Source of the DNA: Bugula neritina
Lineage: Eukaryota; Bryozoa; Gymnolaemata; Cheilostomatida; Bugulidae
DNA: 64,000 bases
Direction of reading: 5' to 3'
NCBI GenBank assembly: GCA_964035545.1
Contig: OZ037770.1
Span: 3,887,662 to 3,951,661, forward strand
Each line of letters opens with the position of its first letter. The first letter of the stretch is position 1. A program made the translations under genes and the position numbers. The notes beneath the pieces are model-generated. The model saw only the letters and a program-made list of their open reading frames with translations, searched no databases and was not told the origin of the DNA. Shown here piece after piece: positions 10,771-19,247 of the stretch.

Positions 10771-11013
10771 ATGGAGTGGAATACAATGATTGACGAATTT
10801 ATAGCTCGAGCCGAGCAAAAACGATACGTTAATCTTACAAAAGAAAAATTTATACAAATAATAGATTATAGAAATTTTGACGATAATACTATGAAAAATA
10901 AACATTATGAAAACGAAATTAAATTTTACGGTGTAACTGGACATTCCAAGCGTAAACGATTCGCAATTATATCTTCATTAATTAAAAAATTTAATGTGAT
11001 AAACGAAAATTAG
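10771..11013 (+). CDS. Small hypothetical protein of the virus-like element
   Basis: The frame is 80 residues from ATG 10771 (MEWNTMIDEFIARAEQKRYV) to the stop at 11013. The reading frame is open further upstream, but ATG 10771 is preferred because the shared promoter-like motif ends just before it. The protein is basic and rich in Asn, Lys and Ile, with SKRKRFAIISSLIKKF near its end. No domain recognised. Confidence 0.5.
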   Translation: MEWNTMIDEFIARAEQKRYVNLTKEKFIQIIDYRNFDDNTMKNKHYENEIKFYGVTGHSKRKRFAIISSLIKKFNVINEN

Positions 11014-11032
11014 TTTTTTAACTTCTTAATCA

Positions 11033-11167
11033 ATGTGTAATTTATTAAATAAAAATTATTTTAAAATAGAGCCTCGCTTCAAAAGTATAATAAAATTCGA
11101 AAAGGGGTGTGCTATTAAAGAAACAGAATTAAATTGGAATTCTTATACGTCAAGGTATAAAAATTGA
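11033..11167 (+). CDS. Small protein paralogous to the next gene
   Basis: This 44-residue frame, MCNLLNKNYFKIEPRFKSII and on, resembles the start of the gene at 11199 (MDDLLNKDCFKIPLIGPCLR). Both contain a EKxCAIKExELN-like segment. The pair looks like a tandem duplication, this copy being short. Its end overlaps the promoter-like motif upstream of 11199. Confidence 0.45.
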   Translation: MCNLLNKNYFKIEPRFKSIIKFEKGCAIKETELNWNSYTSRYKN

Positions 11168-11182
11168 TTTTACCATTTAAAG
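11154..11182 (+). promoter_or_regulatory. Shared upstream motif, copy 2
   Basis: These 29 bases containing TATAAAAATTGATTTTAC are identical to 19206-19234. Both stand 13-16 nt before an ATG of an element gene. The TATA-like start and fixed position suggest a promoter. Confidence 0.5.
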
Positions 11183-11198
11183 TTTTTTTTCTTATTAA

Positions 11199-11394
11199 AT
11201 GGATGACTTATTAAATAAAGATTGTTTTAAAATACCATTAATAGGGCCTTGCTTAAGAAAATTTTTAGAATTGGATAAGAAGCCCGCTATTTAAGAAATA
11301 GAATTAAATTGTTTAAAAGAACACGAAGAAGAATTAGATTCAGAAAAGGAGTGCGCTATTAAAAAAATAGAATTAAATTATTTAAAAGAACACG
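11199..11394 (+). pseudogene. Coiled-coil protein gene, 5' part (split by the Gypsy)
   Basis: The frame starts at ATG 11199, has an in-frame TAA at 11292-11294 and continues as a Glu/Lys-rich repeat of about 21-22 residues (ELDSEKECAIKKIELNYL-type). It is interrupted at 11394 by the Gypsy. After the element and the duplicated CACG it resumes in frame at 19079 and ends at 19212. The repeats predict a coiled coil. Function unknown. Confidence 0.6.
11391..11394. repeat. Target-site duplication of the Gypsy, left
   Basis: CACG stands directly before the left LTR and again at 19075-19078 directly after the right LTR. Confidence 0.85.
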
Positions 11395-11951
11395 TGTAGT
11401 AGTTTTGTGGGTTATAGAATGAAATCAGACAGAGAACATAACTCCTTGTTATAGAAGAGACAAGAGAGAGAGGTTGCCGTGTGCTTGCAGTACTTTATTG
11501 TAGTAGAGAGAAGTATCCAGTGTGAGCTCCAGTCCGCAAGTGACTGAAGCTCTAAAATGTGTGTCCTTTTATACCAGTGGAACAAAGGACTTCTAGAACC
11601 TTCTACCGACAGCAGGGCTGATGTTCGGCAGAGGATACCGACATTCGTCATGTCGGTAACCGACACTGGAAATATCGGCAACCGACATTCGGTCTGCCTG
11701 CATCCACCTGCCGAAATCGGTCCAACTGTCGGTTTACATGAATCAGCAAAAATGAACGCAACCAAGTGTATGCGTATTGTAACTTATAATTGGGGAAAGG
11801 GGATTAAATGTTTACTATGCCAAAGGCTTAATAATAGCCATAGTATTTAAGGTATTAGAAAGTTACACCACAGACTTAGCTGTAACTACAGTATTTAGAA
11901 AAATAGCCATAAGTAATGTGTCAAGGGGGATAATTCCTAATATTTACCACA
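11395..11951 (-). repeat. Gypsy 3' LTR (left copy)
   Basis: 557 bp, TGTAGTAG...TTTACCACA on the plus strand. It differs from the right LTR at three sites (ATCAGACAG/ATCAGGCAG, AGTACTTTA/AGTATTTTA, GGGCTGATG/GGGCCGATG). It holds a cluster of ACCGACA/TGTCGGT words at about 11606-11740. Confidence 0.9.
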
Positions 11952-11964
11952 CACACCCCCTATC
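11952..11964 (-). other. Polypurine tract of the Gypsy
   Basis: The minus strand reads GATAGGGGGTGTG directly before the 3' LTR (which begins TGTGGTAAAT on that strand). This is the expected position for plus-strand DNA priming. Confidence 0.65.
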
Positions 11965-12395
11965 AGAAAGTACACTTTTCTGATACAAAAACAGAGGGTA
12001 AATATAACAAAAGTAAAATAACGGGTCAAAGGGTAAATATAACAAAGGTAAATAACGGGTCAAAGGGTAAACATAACAAAAAGTAAAATAACGGGCCAAA
12101 GGGTAAACATAACAAAGGTAGAATAACGGCCGAGGGGCATAGGGACTAGCATAGGAATACAGGGGTAGGGCTACTGGGAGTGCAGAAAAATAAAAAAAAC
12201 TTGGTTGAGGTTCAGGTTCTAGAGAAAAAAATGGTATAATACTGATAAAAAAATGGGGTAAGGAGAATAAAATAACTTGGACTGGAAGGAATTTATGAGT
12301 ACACACAAAAATATAATAACATGAAAAAAAACTTAGATACTGCAACACACACTATTATTTACACACATATTTGTGATAACACAATTAAACACACT

Positions 12396-12436
<41 letters not shown>

Positions 12437-12669
12437 AAAGAAGTAGTATGAGAGTCTTATATGTAATTAAGTTGCCTGCGTAGGGCCTGAATGTCCTCCT
12501 AGGTCTCCGGATCTCTCCTTTGCGGGGACTGGTATGTGCAGGCTGGCGACAAGGGGGGGGGGCAGGATGATGAGTAGAGACGTCGTGGTGGAGAGTCGGG
12601 AAAGTGAACATCTAGAGGGAGGCTAGGTGGTACGTGGACTGGTGAGTTGTGGGCTGCGGCTGGTTCTTT
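11965..12669 (-). other. 3' untranslated region of the Gypsy
   Basis: Between the last coding frame and the 3' LTR. It contains degenerate direct repeats of the phrase ATAACGGGTCAAAGGGTAAA (11990-12130) and an (AT)n tract at 12400-12434. No conserved protein is seen on either strand. Confidence 0.55.
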
Positions 12670-13710
12670 CTACTGTTGTCTATCCTGGCCAGCACGACCC
12701 GTCAGTACGTTCGGTAGCGCCAGTGTTCTCCGTCTTGGCCCGTCGGTGTCCATCCAGACAGCCCCACTGCCCAGGGTCATTTGCGTCTCTTCTGCAGGGA
12801 GTTGAGCTTCTACAGGTAAGGGAAGGTCTTCCAGAGCAATGGGGGCAGACTGGGCCGGGGAGGGGGACCCCGTCGGGCTGACTGGAGCCGAGCCGGGGTT
12901 CCAGATAGAGTGAAAGTCGGGTGGAGTCGCATCGTCTACTCCAGTACCTATGTGGTCAGCTGATGACTCCGGCAGCGGGAGAACCATATCATAAGGATCC
13001 GAGTTAAGATTTGTACGTGTCGGCGATACTGAGACTGGAGTTGAAATGACCGAACCTCGTGTCACATGTTCGGTCATATTCCACGGCGCATTTCGGTGGG
13101 GCAACTCCACGCTCTCAGTATCTGCCGATCTTCGGTACGTGATCTCAATAGTAGTATCTCTGGCAAGGTATCTAGGCCCGTAGGAATGTGGGTTACTGCC
13201 TGTACTAGGCGAATTCTGCCCTTGTGGGGGTAAATCCACGGGTCCTACGTGATAATCGGCTAGATACCCAAGAGGTCTTCTGCTTCTGGCCTGTCTGTCC
13301 AGCTCTACAGGTGCCTCAGGCTGTGGTGGAGGTGCGGTAGGGGCAGGGATCCCTGGGTCACCTCCCTCAGCCTGAGGTGCTCTTTCTGGCACCGGGGCCG
13401 GCTCTGGGGCCGGTGCAACTGGTGGACCAGGTAGAGGAGGGGGTTCTGGTGTCTGGTCCGGTTCCACTGGGTCCTGGACTGCGATCTCCCACTCTCTGGG
13501 CCGAGCCACCCGTCCTCGGGAGATGGGCTGGCGAGCCGGCTCGAGTAGGGGGAGAGCCTGCCCCGCAGCGTCGGGGCTGCCCTCATAGGGTTTTAACCGA
13601 TGCTCGTTTTGGACTGAGACCTGCCCTGAGCGTTCCACACGGTATGTGTGGTTCGGTAAAACCTCTATGACGCAGTATGGCCCCACGAACTTGGGCTGAA
13701 GTTTAGCCGA
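12670..13710 (-). pseudogene. pol: Integrase C-terminal domain and proline-rich Pol tail
   Basis: This frame continues the integrase after an in-frame TAG at 13711-13713. It begins KLQPKFVGPYCVIEVLPNHT, the SH3-like C-terminal integrase module found in Gypsy integrases. About 280 residues follow, rich in Pro, Glu and Ser (PEPPPLPGPPVAPAPEPAPV), ending at 12670. The long tail has no domain I recognise and is not an envelope: there is no signal peptide or membrane anchor. Confidence 0.75.
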
Positions 13711-14530
13711 CTATCCGCGCCTCCTGCGGTAGCTCACCATCCATACACAGTCTCCTACTTGGTATAGTGGTGGCTCCTCGGAGTCTTCTGTCCTCGTCTG
13801 CCACTGCTGCTCGCGCAGTGCTTCATGAGCCTGCTCCATCGTCTCGATGAGCTTCCCCACGTACTCATGTACGGGGGCCTCGGGTGCAGGAACATGGTAG
13901 GTTAGGTGCTCCGGGACACGAGTCTCTCGGCCGAGCATCAGGAAGTTTGGGGTTTCCAGGGTGCTGGAGTGTGGTGTACTGCGGTAGGCCCGCATGATTT
14001 GGGGTAGTACCACGTCCCATTCTTCCTGGCCTCGGCTCAAGAGCAGGCTTCGGAGGGCATCTCCTAACATCCGGTTGTTCCTCTCTACGACTCCATTCCC
14101 TTGCGGGTGATATGGGGTCGTCCGGCTTTGATTCACCCCCCATATCTGGCAGAGGTCTCCCATCAGCTGGGACTGGAACTGGGCCCCCTGGTCAGTGTGA
14201 ATCTGCTTGGGAAGCCCGAAATAACAGAATACTTGCTGATCCAGGGTTCGGGCCACGGTGGGAGCTGACGCATCTGGTATAGCCAGCGCATCAGCCCACC
14301 GAGTGAAGTGGTCCGACAGCACCAGTATCCAGGTGTTCCCTCTGGCGGATAGCGGCATAGGTCCGACTAGATCCACGGCCACCACCTGCCACGGCCGACC
14401 AGCGTATAGCCGGCGTCGGCCCGTGGTCTCGGTAGGGCGGCCATGTTTGCTAGCCTGGCAGACCTCGCATTGTCGTATCCGCAGCCGTACGTCCCGAGTC
14501 AGTCCGGGCCAGTACCAGCGCAGTCTCAGA
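13711..14530 (-). pseudogene. pol: Integrase: zinc-binding end and DDE core
   Basis: The catalytic core reads VAVDLVGPMPLSARG, then IHTDQGAQF and RTTPYHPQGNGVVERNNRML, giving the D-D-35-E arrangement of retroviral-type integrases. Upstream, LRWYWPGL and CEVCQASK belong to the HHCC zinc-binding domain, but its first histidines are in a different frame: a frameshift lies at about 14520-14535. An in-frame TAG at 13711-13713 cuts the core from the C-terminal domain. All catalytic residues of the core are present. Confidence 0.85.
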
Positions 14531-15160
14531 CATCTGATGACTGGCCCCTGAGTGGGCCTGCTTGTGGGTGTCCCAGATTATTTCTCGCCGGAGGGCACGT
14601 GGACATACGACGCGGTCCCTCTCACGGCGGTTGTCTGCTGCGAGTGTATTGGTGAGGAGGCCGTCCTGGTTGACCTTGAGGGAATCCCAGCAGCTACAGA
14701 GGTGTCGGTACTCGACGTCCCCTTGTTGCTGCTGTTCCTCGGTAGGTCGGCGGCCCTCCTTCTTGGCCCGGAAGATGTCAGCTACTGCCCCTGGCAGTGT
14801 CTGCTGAAGCCGGCTCAACTCCTTAACGTTTTGATACAGCGTGGGGTTGGCCCGTAAGGCATTGACGGTGTCTGGTGGGTGTTCGGACCAAAGCTGGCCG
14901 CGTTCCCAACTATAGACGTTGTCGTCCCCCAGCTGTCTCTCCACGTCAAGGCGGGCAGGTCCTCCATCTCGCTCCTCAATGTGCAGACACTGCTTGCAGG
15001 CCTCCTCTGGCCGTCTGCTCATCCCATCGGCATTCCCGTGCTTCTTCCCAGCACGGTGCTCGATCCTGTAGGAGAATTCCGCAAGAATCTCCAGCCATCG
15101 GGCCACCTGGCTCGAGGGCTCTGCACGCTTACACAGCCATATTAGAGACGCATGGTCGGT
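14531..15160 (-). pseudogene. pol: RNase H C-terminal part, connection and integrase HH motif
   Basis: The frame continues RNase H after an in-frame TGA (15161-15163), passes TDHASLIWL and FSYRIEHRAGKKHGNADGMS, and ends with the HH half of the integrase zinc finger (HKQAHSGASHQM). GNADGMSR is the typical C-terminal end of Ty3/Gypsy RNase H. Confidence 0.8.
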
Positions 15161-16105
15161 TCACAACCTGAACGCTCTTCCATACAAATATAGCCAGAAG
15201 TGCTTCACCGCCTTAACTACTGCCAGGAGCTCCTTCCTGGTGGTGCAGTAGTTCTTCTCGGCGGGGGAGAGGGTCTTGCTGTAGTAGGCGACGACCACCT
15301 CAGTCCCACCCTGGACCTGTGACAGAACAGCTCCCACGTTGTGGTCGCTGGCGTCGGTGTCCAGGATGTATTCTGTGGCTGGGTCAGGGTACGCCAAGAT
15401 AGGCGCCTCTGTTAGCCGACTTTTGAGGTGGTCAAATGCCTGTTGCTCCTCCTGCGTCCACTGCCACCGGACCCCTTTCGCCGTTAGCCGATTCAGTGGC
15501 TGTGCAACTCCTGCAAACCCGGGGATGTACTGCCGATAGTACCCCACCAGGCCCAGGAATGCGCGTAGCTCTGTGAGGTCTCGAGGGACAGTCCACTCTT
15601 CCACAGCCCGTACCTTCTCCGGGTCGGTAGCGACGCCATTACGGCCAACCACATGGCCCAGGTACTTCACCTCCGGCTGCAAGAGCGTGCACTTGGAGGG
15701 CTTTAGCTTCAATCCGGCGGCCCGAAGACGGTCAAAGACCTCTCGCAGACGACTGACATGAGTCGCAAAGTCTGGGGAGATTACTATGACGTCGTCCAGG
15801 TAGATGAGCAAGGTCTTCCAGTGCAGTCCACTGAGGACCTGCTCCATGAGTCGCTGGAAGGTTGCCGGGGCGGACGTTAGTCCAAATGGCAGAACCTTCC
15901 ATTTCCAGAGTCCGTCGCGGGTGATGAACGCTGCTTTGTCCTGTGCATCAGGACTGAGGGGTACCTGCCAGTACCCGCTCAGCAGGTCCAAAGTACTAAA
16001 GTACTTGCTCCCCACGAGGGCATCCAGAGACTCGTCTATCCTGGGGAGAGGGTAAGCATCCTGGATGGTGACACTGTTGAGTCTGCGGTAGTCCACGCAA
16101 AACCT
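15161..16105 (-). pseudogene. pol: Reverse transcriptase and RNase H core
   Basis: The frame includes STLDLLSGYWQVPL, FGLTSAPATFQRLM, the YLDD active site in LLIYLDDVIVIS, and thumb LGLVGYYRQYIPGF. The RNase H start is YILDTDASDHNVGAVLSQ. It is cut from the upstream part by TGA at 16106-16108, at a position where related copies (7934-8220) have a Trp codon, and from the downstream part by TGA at 15161-15163. Apart from those two stops the frame is open and the catalytic residues are present. Confidence 0.9.
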
Positions 16106-17239
16106 TCAGGTACCATCCTTCTTCTTGACCAAGACCACGGGAGAGCTCCACGCACCGTGGGCAGGCTCAATCAGGTCCCGGTCAAGAAGGTCTTGCACTT
16201 GTCTGCTTACTTCCTTCTCCTTCTCCGGACCTAGCCGTCGTGTAGGCTGCCTGATGGGGGTGGTCCCGGCTGCCAAGGGTATCTCATGACACACCACCTT
16301 GGTCAGCCCCATGTCTTCATCTCCGCGGCTGAAGACATCACTGTAGTCTATCAGTAGTCGAGCCAGTGCTTGGCGATCGGCACTACTACTACAGTTCCCA
16401 CGGGCCCCATCGTACAAGCCAGCCACGTGCTCTGGTATCGCTGTCCGTCCGGCCCGAGGGGAAGCACCTGGGGCGTCGGCCACTGTTTCCAGTGCCGGCC
16501 CCACATCCGATTTCTGGATGGAGTGATACTTCCCCACCAGGGCGCCTGTCGATAGTTGGATCGGCTCTGTGAAAGGGTTAATGCACTGTACCAGGAGTTC
16601 TCCCTGGCAGTCTAGCCGATTTAGGCTGTTTGCCAATTGGATCCCTCCCGGCAACCCTTCCACCAGTCCCAGCCCAGCTATCCTCTTGCAGTTGACTCTG
16701 CAGCGAAGGGTAGCCTGGGACCGTCCAGGTACCGTGCAGCTGTGTACTACCTGGACGCCGCCCACTAGGGGACGGCCGAACTTGTCGACGCAGACAAGTT
16801 CTTTGCCAGCCATCATTAACGCAGAATTCTGGAAGTCTATGCGACACTGGTGTTTCTCCAGAAACGGCATGCCCAGAATTGCGTCCTCCTTCAGATGGCT
16901 GACAATGAAGGTCTCGTGGATCGCCTGATCACGGACCCGCCCAGGTAGTGTGAGGATGCCGTAAAAAGGAATGCACGATCCGTCCGCCAACGTACCATGC
17001 GCTCCCTCATACGGCTCGAGACTGGCTCTCGCGTGGGCCCCGAGGGTGTCAAAGAGGCGCCGACTCAGCAGGTTGGTAGTACAACCGGTGTCCAGCAGGA
17101 AGGTGGCTGCCTTTCCCGCAATCTTCCCGGGTAGGAAGTAGCTGCTGCCGTAGGGCTGGACACTTTTAGGCTGATCGGCCTCAGTGGGTGACACCTCCTG
17201 GGTGACCACGTGGGGTCGTCTCCTGGTCTGTGCGACCAT
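16106..17239 (-). pseudogene. pol: Aspartic protease, linker and RT N-terminus
   Basis: LLDTGCTTNLLSRRLFDTL carries the DTG active site of a retroviral-type protease and AILGMPFLEKHQC is the conserved second-lobe ILG motif. A linker of about 190 residues follows, then the RT start (DLIEPAHGAWSSPVVLVKKK). The frame ends at TGA 16106-16108. Its relation to gag is unclear, since gag ends in stops around 17573-17629 and this frame opens near 17239. Confidence 0.88.
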
Positions 17240-17572
17240 GGGGGTTTTCAGAGGTCTAGAAGGTAGCTAGGGAAACTCTCGCGAGTAAGCTGAATCTTCT
17301 TCTATGACCTCGTGGGCTAACCCCGCGAACCGGTTGTGGAGTGGCCAGGCGGGAGGTTCGGGAAAACCTTGCGGTCTCCGAGTTCTCCGGGGTGCCTGCC
17401 ACCCTGTCAGTTGACTCCCGCGGGGGACACCCCGGCACGACTGGAGGTTTAGGTGGGCCTCTGGGCCCCCTCCTCCGAGGACCTGGCCGTTCCGTGTTGG
17501 CCGTCATTCCTCTATGTGCGTTTGGCGTACCCTTGGTTGGGAGGCTGGACCTGGGCTCACGGTTGGCGGAGT

Positions 17573-18454
17573 CTACCGTGAGCCTTGGTTGTTTAAAGGC
17601 TGTTTCCCCTTGCGGGGGCATTGCCGCTAGACGTGACCAATGGCGCCACACCCCCAGCAGGTGAGTTGGTTCGGCCGATTTGGTCTAGTCCGAATATCGG
17701 TCCTCTGGCTGCCGGCTTGCTGCTGTTGCAGTCTCACTACTTCCGATTGCAGGCCTTTCACCATGTTTATCAACATGGTGATCTGCGAGGAAGGTGGTGC
17801 AGGGTCAGCAACGGCAGCTACTGTAGTTTCTTCCTTGGCCGCCTCTACCACTTGACTTGCTGTGAAGTCGGCTCTGTGGGGGTTGTCTACCTGATAGTAG
17901 GACCGGCCCATCTCTAGAGCTTCTTCGATCGTGGTGATCTTGGCGGCCAAGTAGTGCTTCTGAAGGGCACTGTCGTTGACAGTGCTGAAGAAGGCCTCGT
18001 AGACGAGCTCTCGCCGCTCCTCTAGAGCGGTTCGGCTGAATGCTATCAATGCCAGTCTTTCAATGGCGTTAGCATGGTCCTGAAGCGAGGTCCTTCGGTC
18101 TCTCCTCATGTTTTGAAGTTTGGTGCGGGCATCTCTAGCAGTCAGACCGAATCGGGCCCGGAGTGCCTGGTAGGTCTGCCCGACATCCTCTCCAATGGCG
18201 TAGCTTTTAGCTGGTCCAGTCAAACTTGACCGCAGCTGCAGAAGACGTACCGGTGCCGGCCATTGGGCGATGGTAGCAACATCTTCGAATTCCCTGATAA
18301 ACTGCTCTACGTCGCAGTCACCTCCGAAAATCGGCGGCCGTAGGCGGTACCTGTCACCAGGTGGGGCCTGATTAGCCGTGCTGACTGCTCGGAGGGCAGT
18401 TACGAGGCTCTCCAGGGTGAGAGCCTCCCCCCCATCCTCGGGGGCCCTTGCCAT
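17573..18454 (-). pseudogene. gag: Gag capsid and zinc-knuckle protein
   Basis: The 275-codon frame from 18454 shows the Ty3/Gypsy capsid pattern: PPIFGGDCDVEQFIREFEDV, then DHANAIERLALIAF and a basic C-terminus. It enters a CCHC zinc knuckle (CWGCGAIGHV), but a TAG at 17627-17629 falls between the histidine and the last cysteine. Another TAG follows 17 codons later (17573-17575) in the same frame. The start lies about 50 nt inside from the primer site. Either this copy is defective or the stops are suppressed. Confidence 0.85.
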
Positions 18455-18500
18455 CTGGCTAGCTCCTTGTCTCTTCCAAGGGCTGCCTGACTATTCTGAT

Positions 18501-18517
18501 CCCACCGCTGCCACCAA
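18501..18517 (-). other. Primer-binding site of the Gypsy
   Basis: Directly inside the 5' LTR the minus strand reads TTGGTGGCAGCGGTGGG. TGGTGGCAGC is complementary to a tRNA 3' end ...GCTGCCACCA. The tRNA identity cannot be fixed from this window. Confidence 0.65.
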
Positions 18518-19074
18518 TGTAGTAGTTTTGTGGGTTATAGAATGAAATCAGGCAGAGAACATAACTCCTTGTTATAGAAGAGACAAGAGAGAGAGGTTGC
18601 CGTGTGCTTGCAGTATTTTATTGTAGTAGAGAGAAGTATCCAGTGTGAGCTCCAGTCCGCAAGTGACTGAAGCTCTAAAATGTGTGTCCTTTTATACCAG
18701 TGGAACAAAGGACTTCTAGAACCTTCTACCGACAGCAGGGCCGATGTTCGGCAGAGGATACCGACATTCGTCATGTCGGTAACCGACACTGGAAATATCG
18801 GCAACCGACATTCGGTCTGCCTGCATCCACCTGCCGAAATCGGTCCAACTGTCGGTTTACATGAATCAGCAAAAATGAACGCAACCAAGTGTATGCGTAT
18901 TGTAACTTATAATTGGGGAAAGGGGATTAAATGTTTACTATGCCAAAGGCTTAATAATAGCCATAGTATTTAAGGTATTAGAAAGTTACACCACAGACTT
19001 AGCTGTAACTACAGTATTTAGAAAAATAGCCATAAGTAATGTGTCAAGGGGGATAATTCCTAATATTTACCACA
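18518..19074 (-). repeat. Gypsy 5' LTR (right copy)
   Basis: 557 bp, same ends as the left LTR, three differences from it. Followed by the second CACG. Confidence 0.9.
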
Positions 19075-19078
19075 CACG
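19075..19078. repeat. Target-site duplication of the Gypsy, right
   Basis: CACG, matching 11391-11394. Confidence 0.85.
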
Positions 19079-19212
19079 AAAAAGAATTAAGTTTAGAAAA
19101 GGAGCGCGCCATTAAAGAAATAGAATTAAGTTGGTTAAATAACCGAAAATTAGATTTAGCAGTGGTAAAAGCTCTTGAAAAAACTAAATTATTTTTATAC
19201 CTCGAGGTATAA
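19079..19212 (+). pseudogene. Coiled-coil protein gene, 3' part
   Basis: Continues the 11199 frame after the Gypsy with another repeat (KELSLEKERAIKEIELSWL) and ends at TAA 19210-19212. The frame is kept exactly across the insertion once one CACG is discounted. This confirms that the Gypsy landed inside a reading frame of the virus-like element. Confidence 0.6.
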
Positions 19213-19234
19213 AAATTGATTTTACCATTTAAAG
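19206..19234 (+). promoter_or_regulatory. Shared upstream motif, copy 3
   Basis: Identical to 11154-11182 over 29 bases and placed 13 nt before the polymerase gene start at 19248. Confidence 0.5.
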
Positions 19235-19247
19235 AATTATTTTATAA

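Larger units (their letters stand above)
11395..19074 (-). mobile_element. Ty3/Gypsy LTR retrotransposon, full length, 7,680 bp
   Basis: Two 557-bp LTRs flank a GC-rich minus-strand interior that encodes, 5' to 3', gag with a zinc knuckle, aspartic protease, reverse transcriptase, RNase H, integrase and a long proline-rich C-terminal tail. The primer site is next to the right LTR (18501-18517) and a polypurine tract next to the left LTR (11952-11962). The target duplication is CACG. LTRs differ at three positions, all transitions, so insertion is recent. The coding region nevertheless has several in-frame stops and one frameshift. Order PR-RT-RH-IN places it in Metaviridae; no envelope gene is seen. 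Confidence 0.92.

Noticed and set aside
12670-13686. Possible envelope gene in the Gypsy
   Set aside because: The frame is the integrase C-terminal domain plus a proline-rich tail, with no signal peptide, fusion peptide or membrane anchor.
14258-14857. Plus-strand open frames inside the Gypsy (also near 13377, 15573, 17341)
   Set aside because: GC-rich antisense shadows of gag-pol; no protein features of their own.
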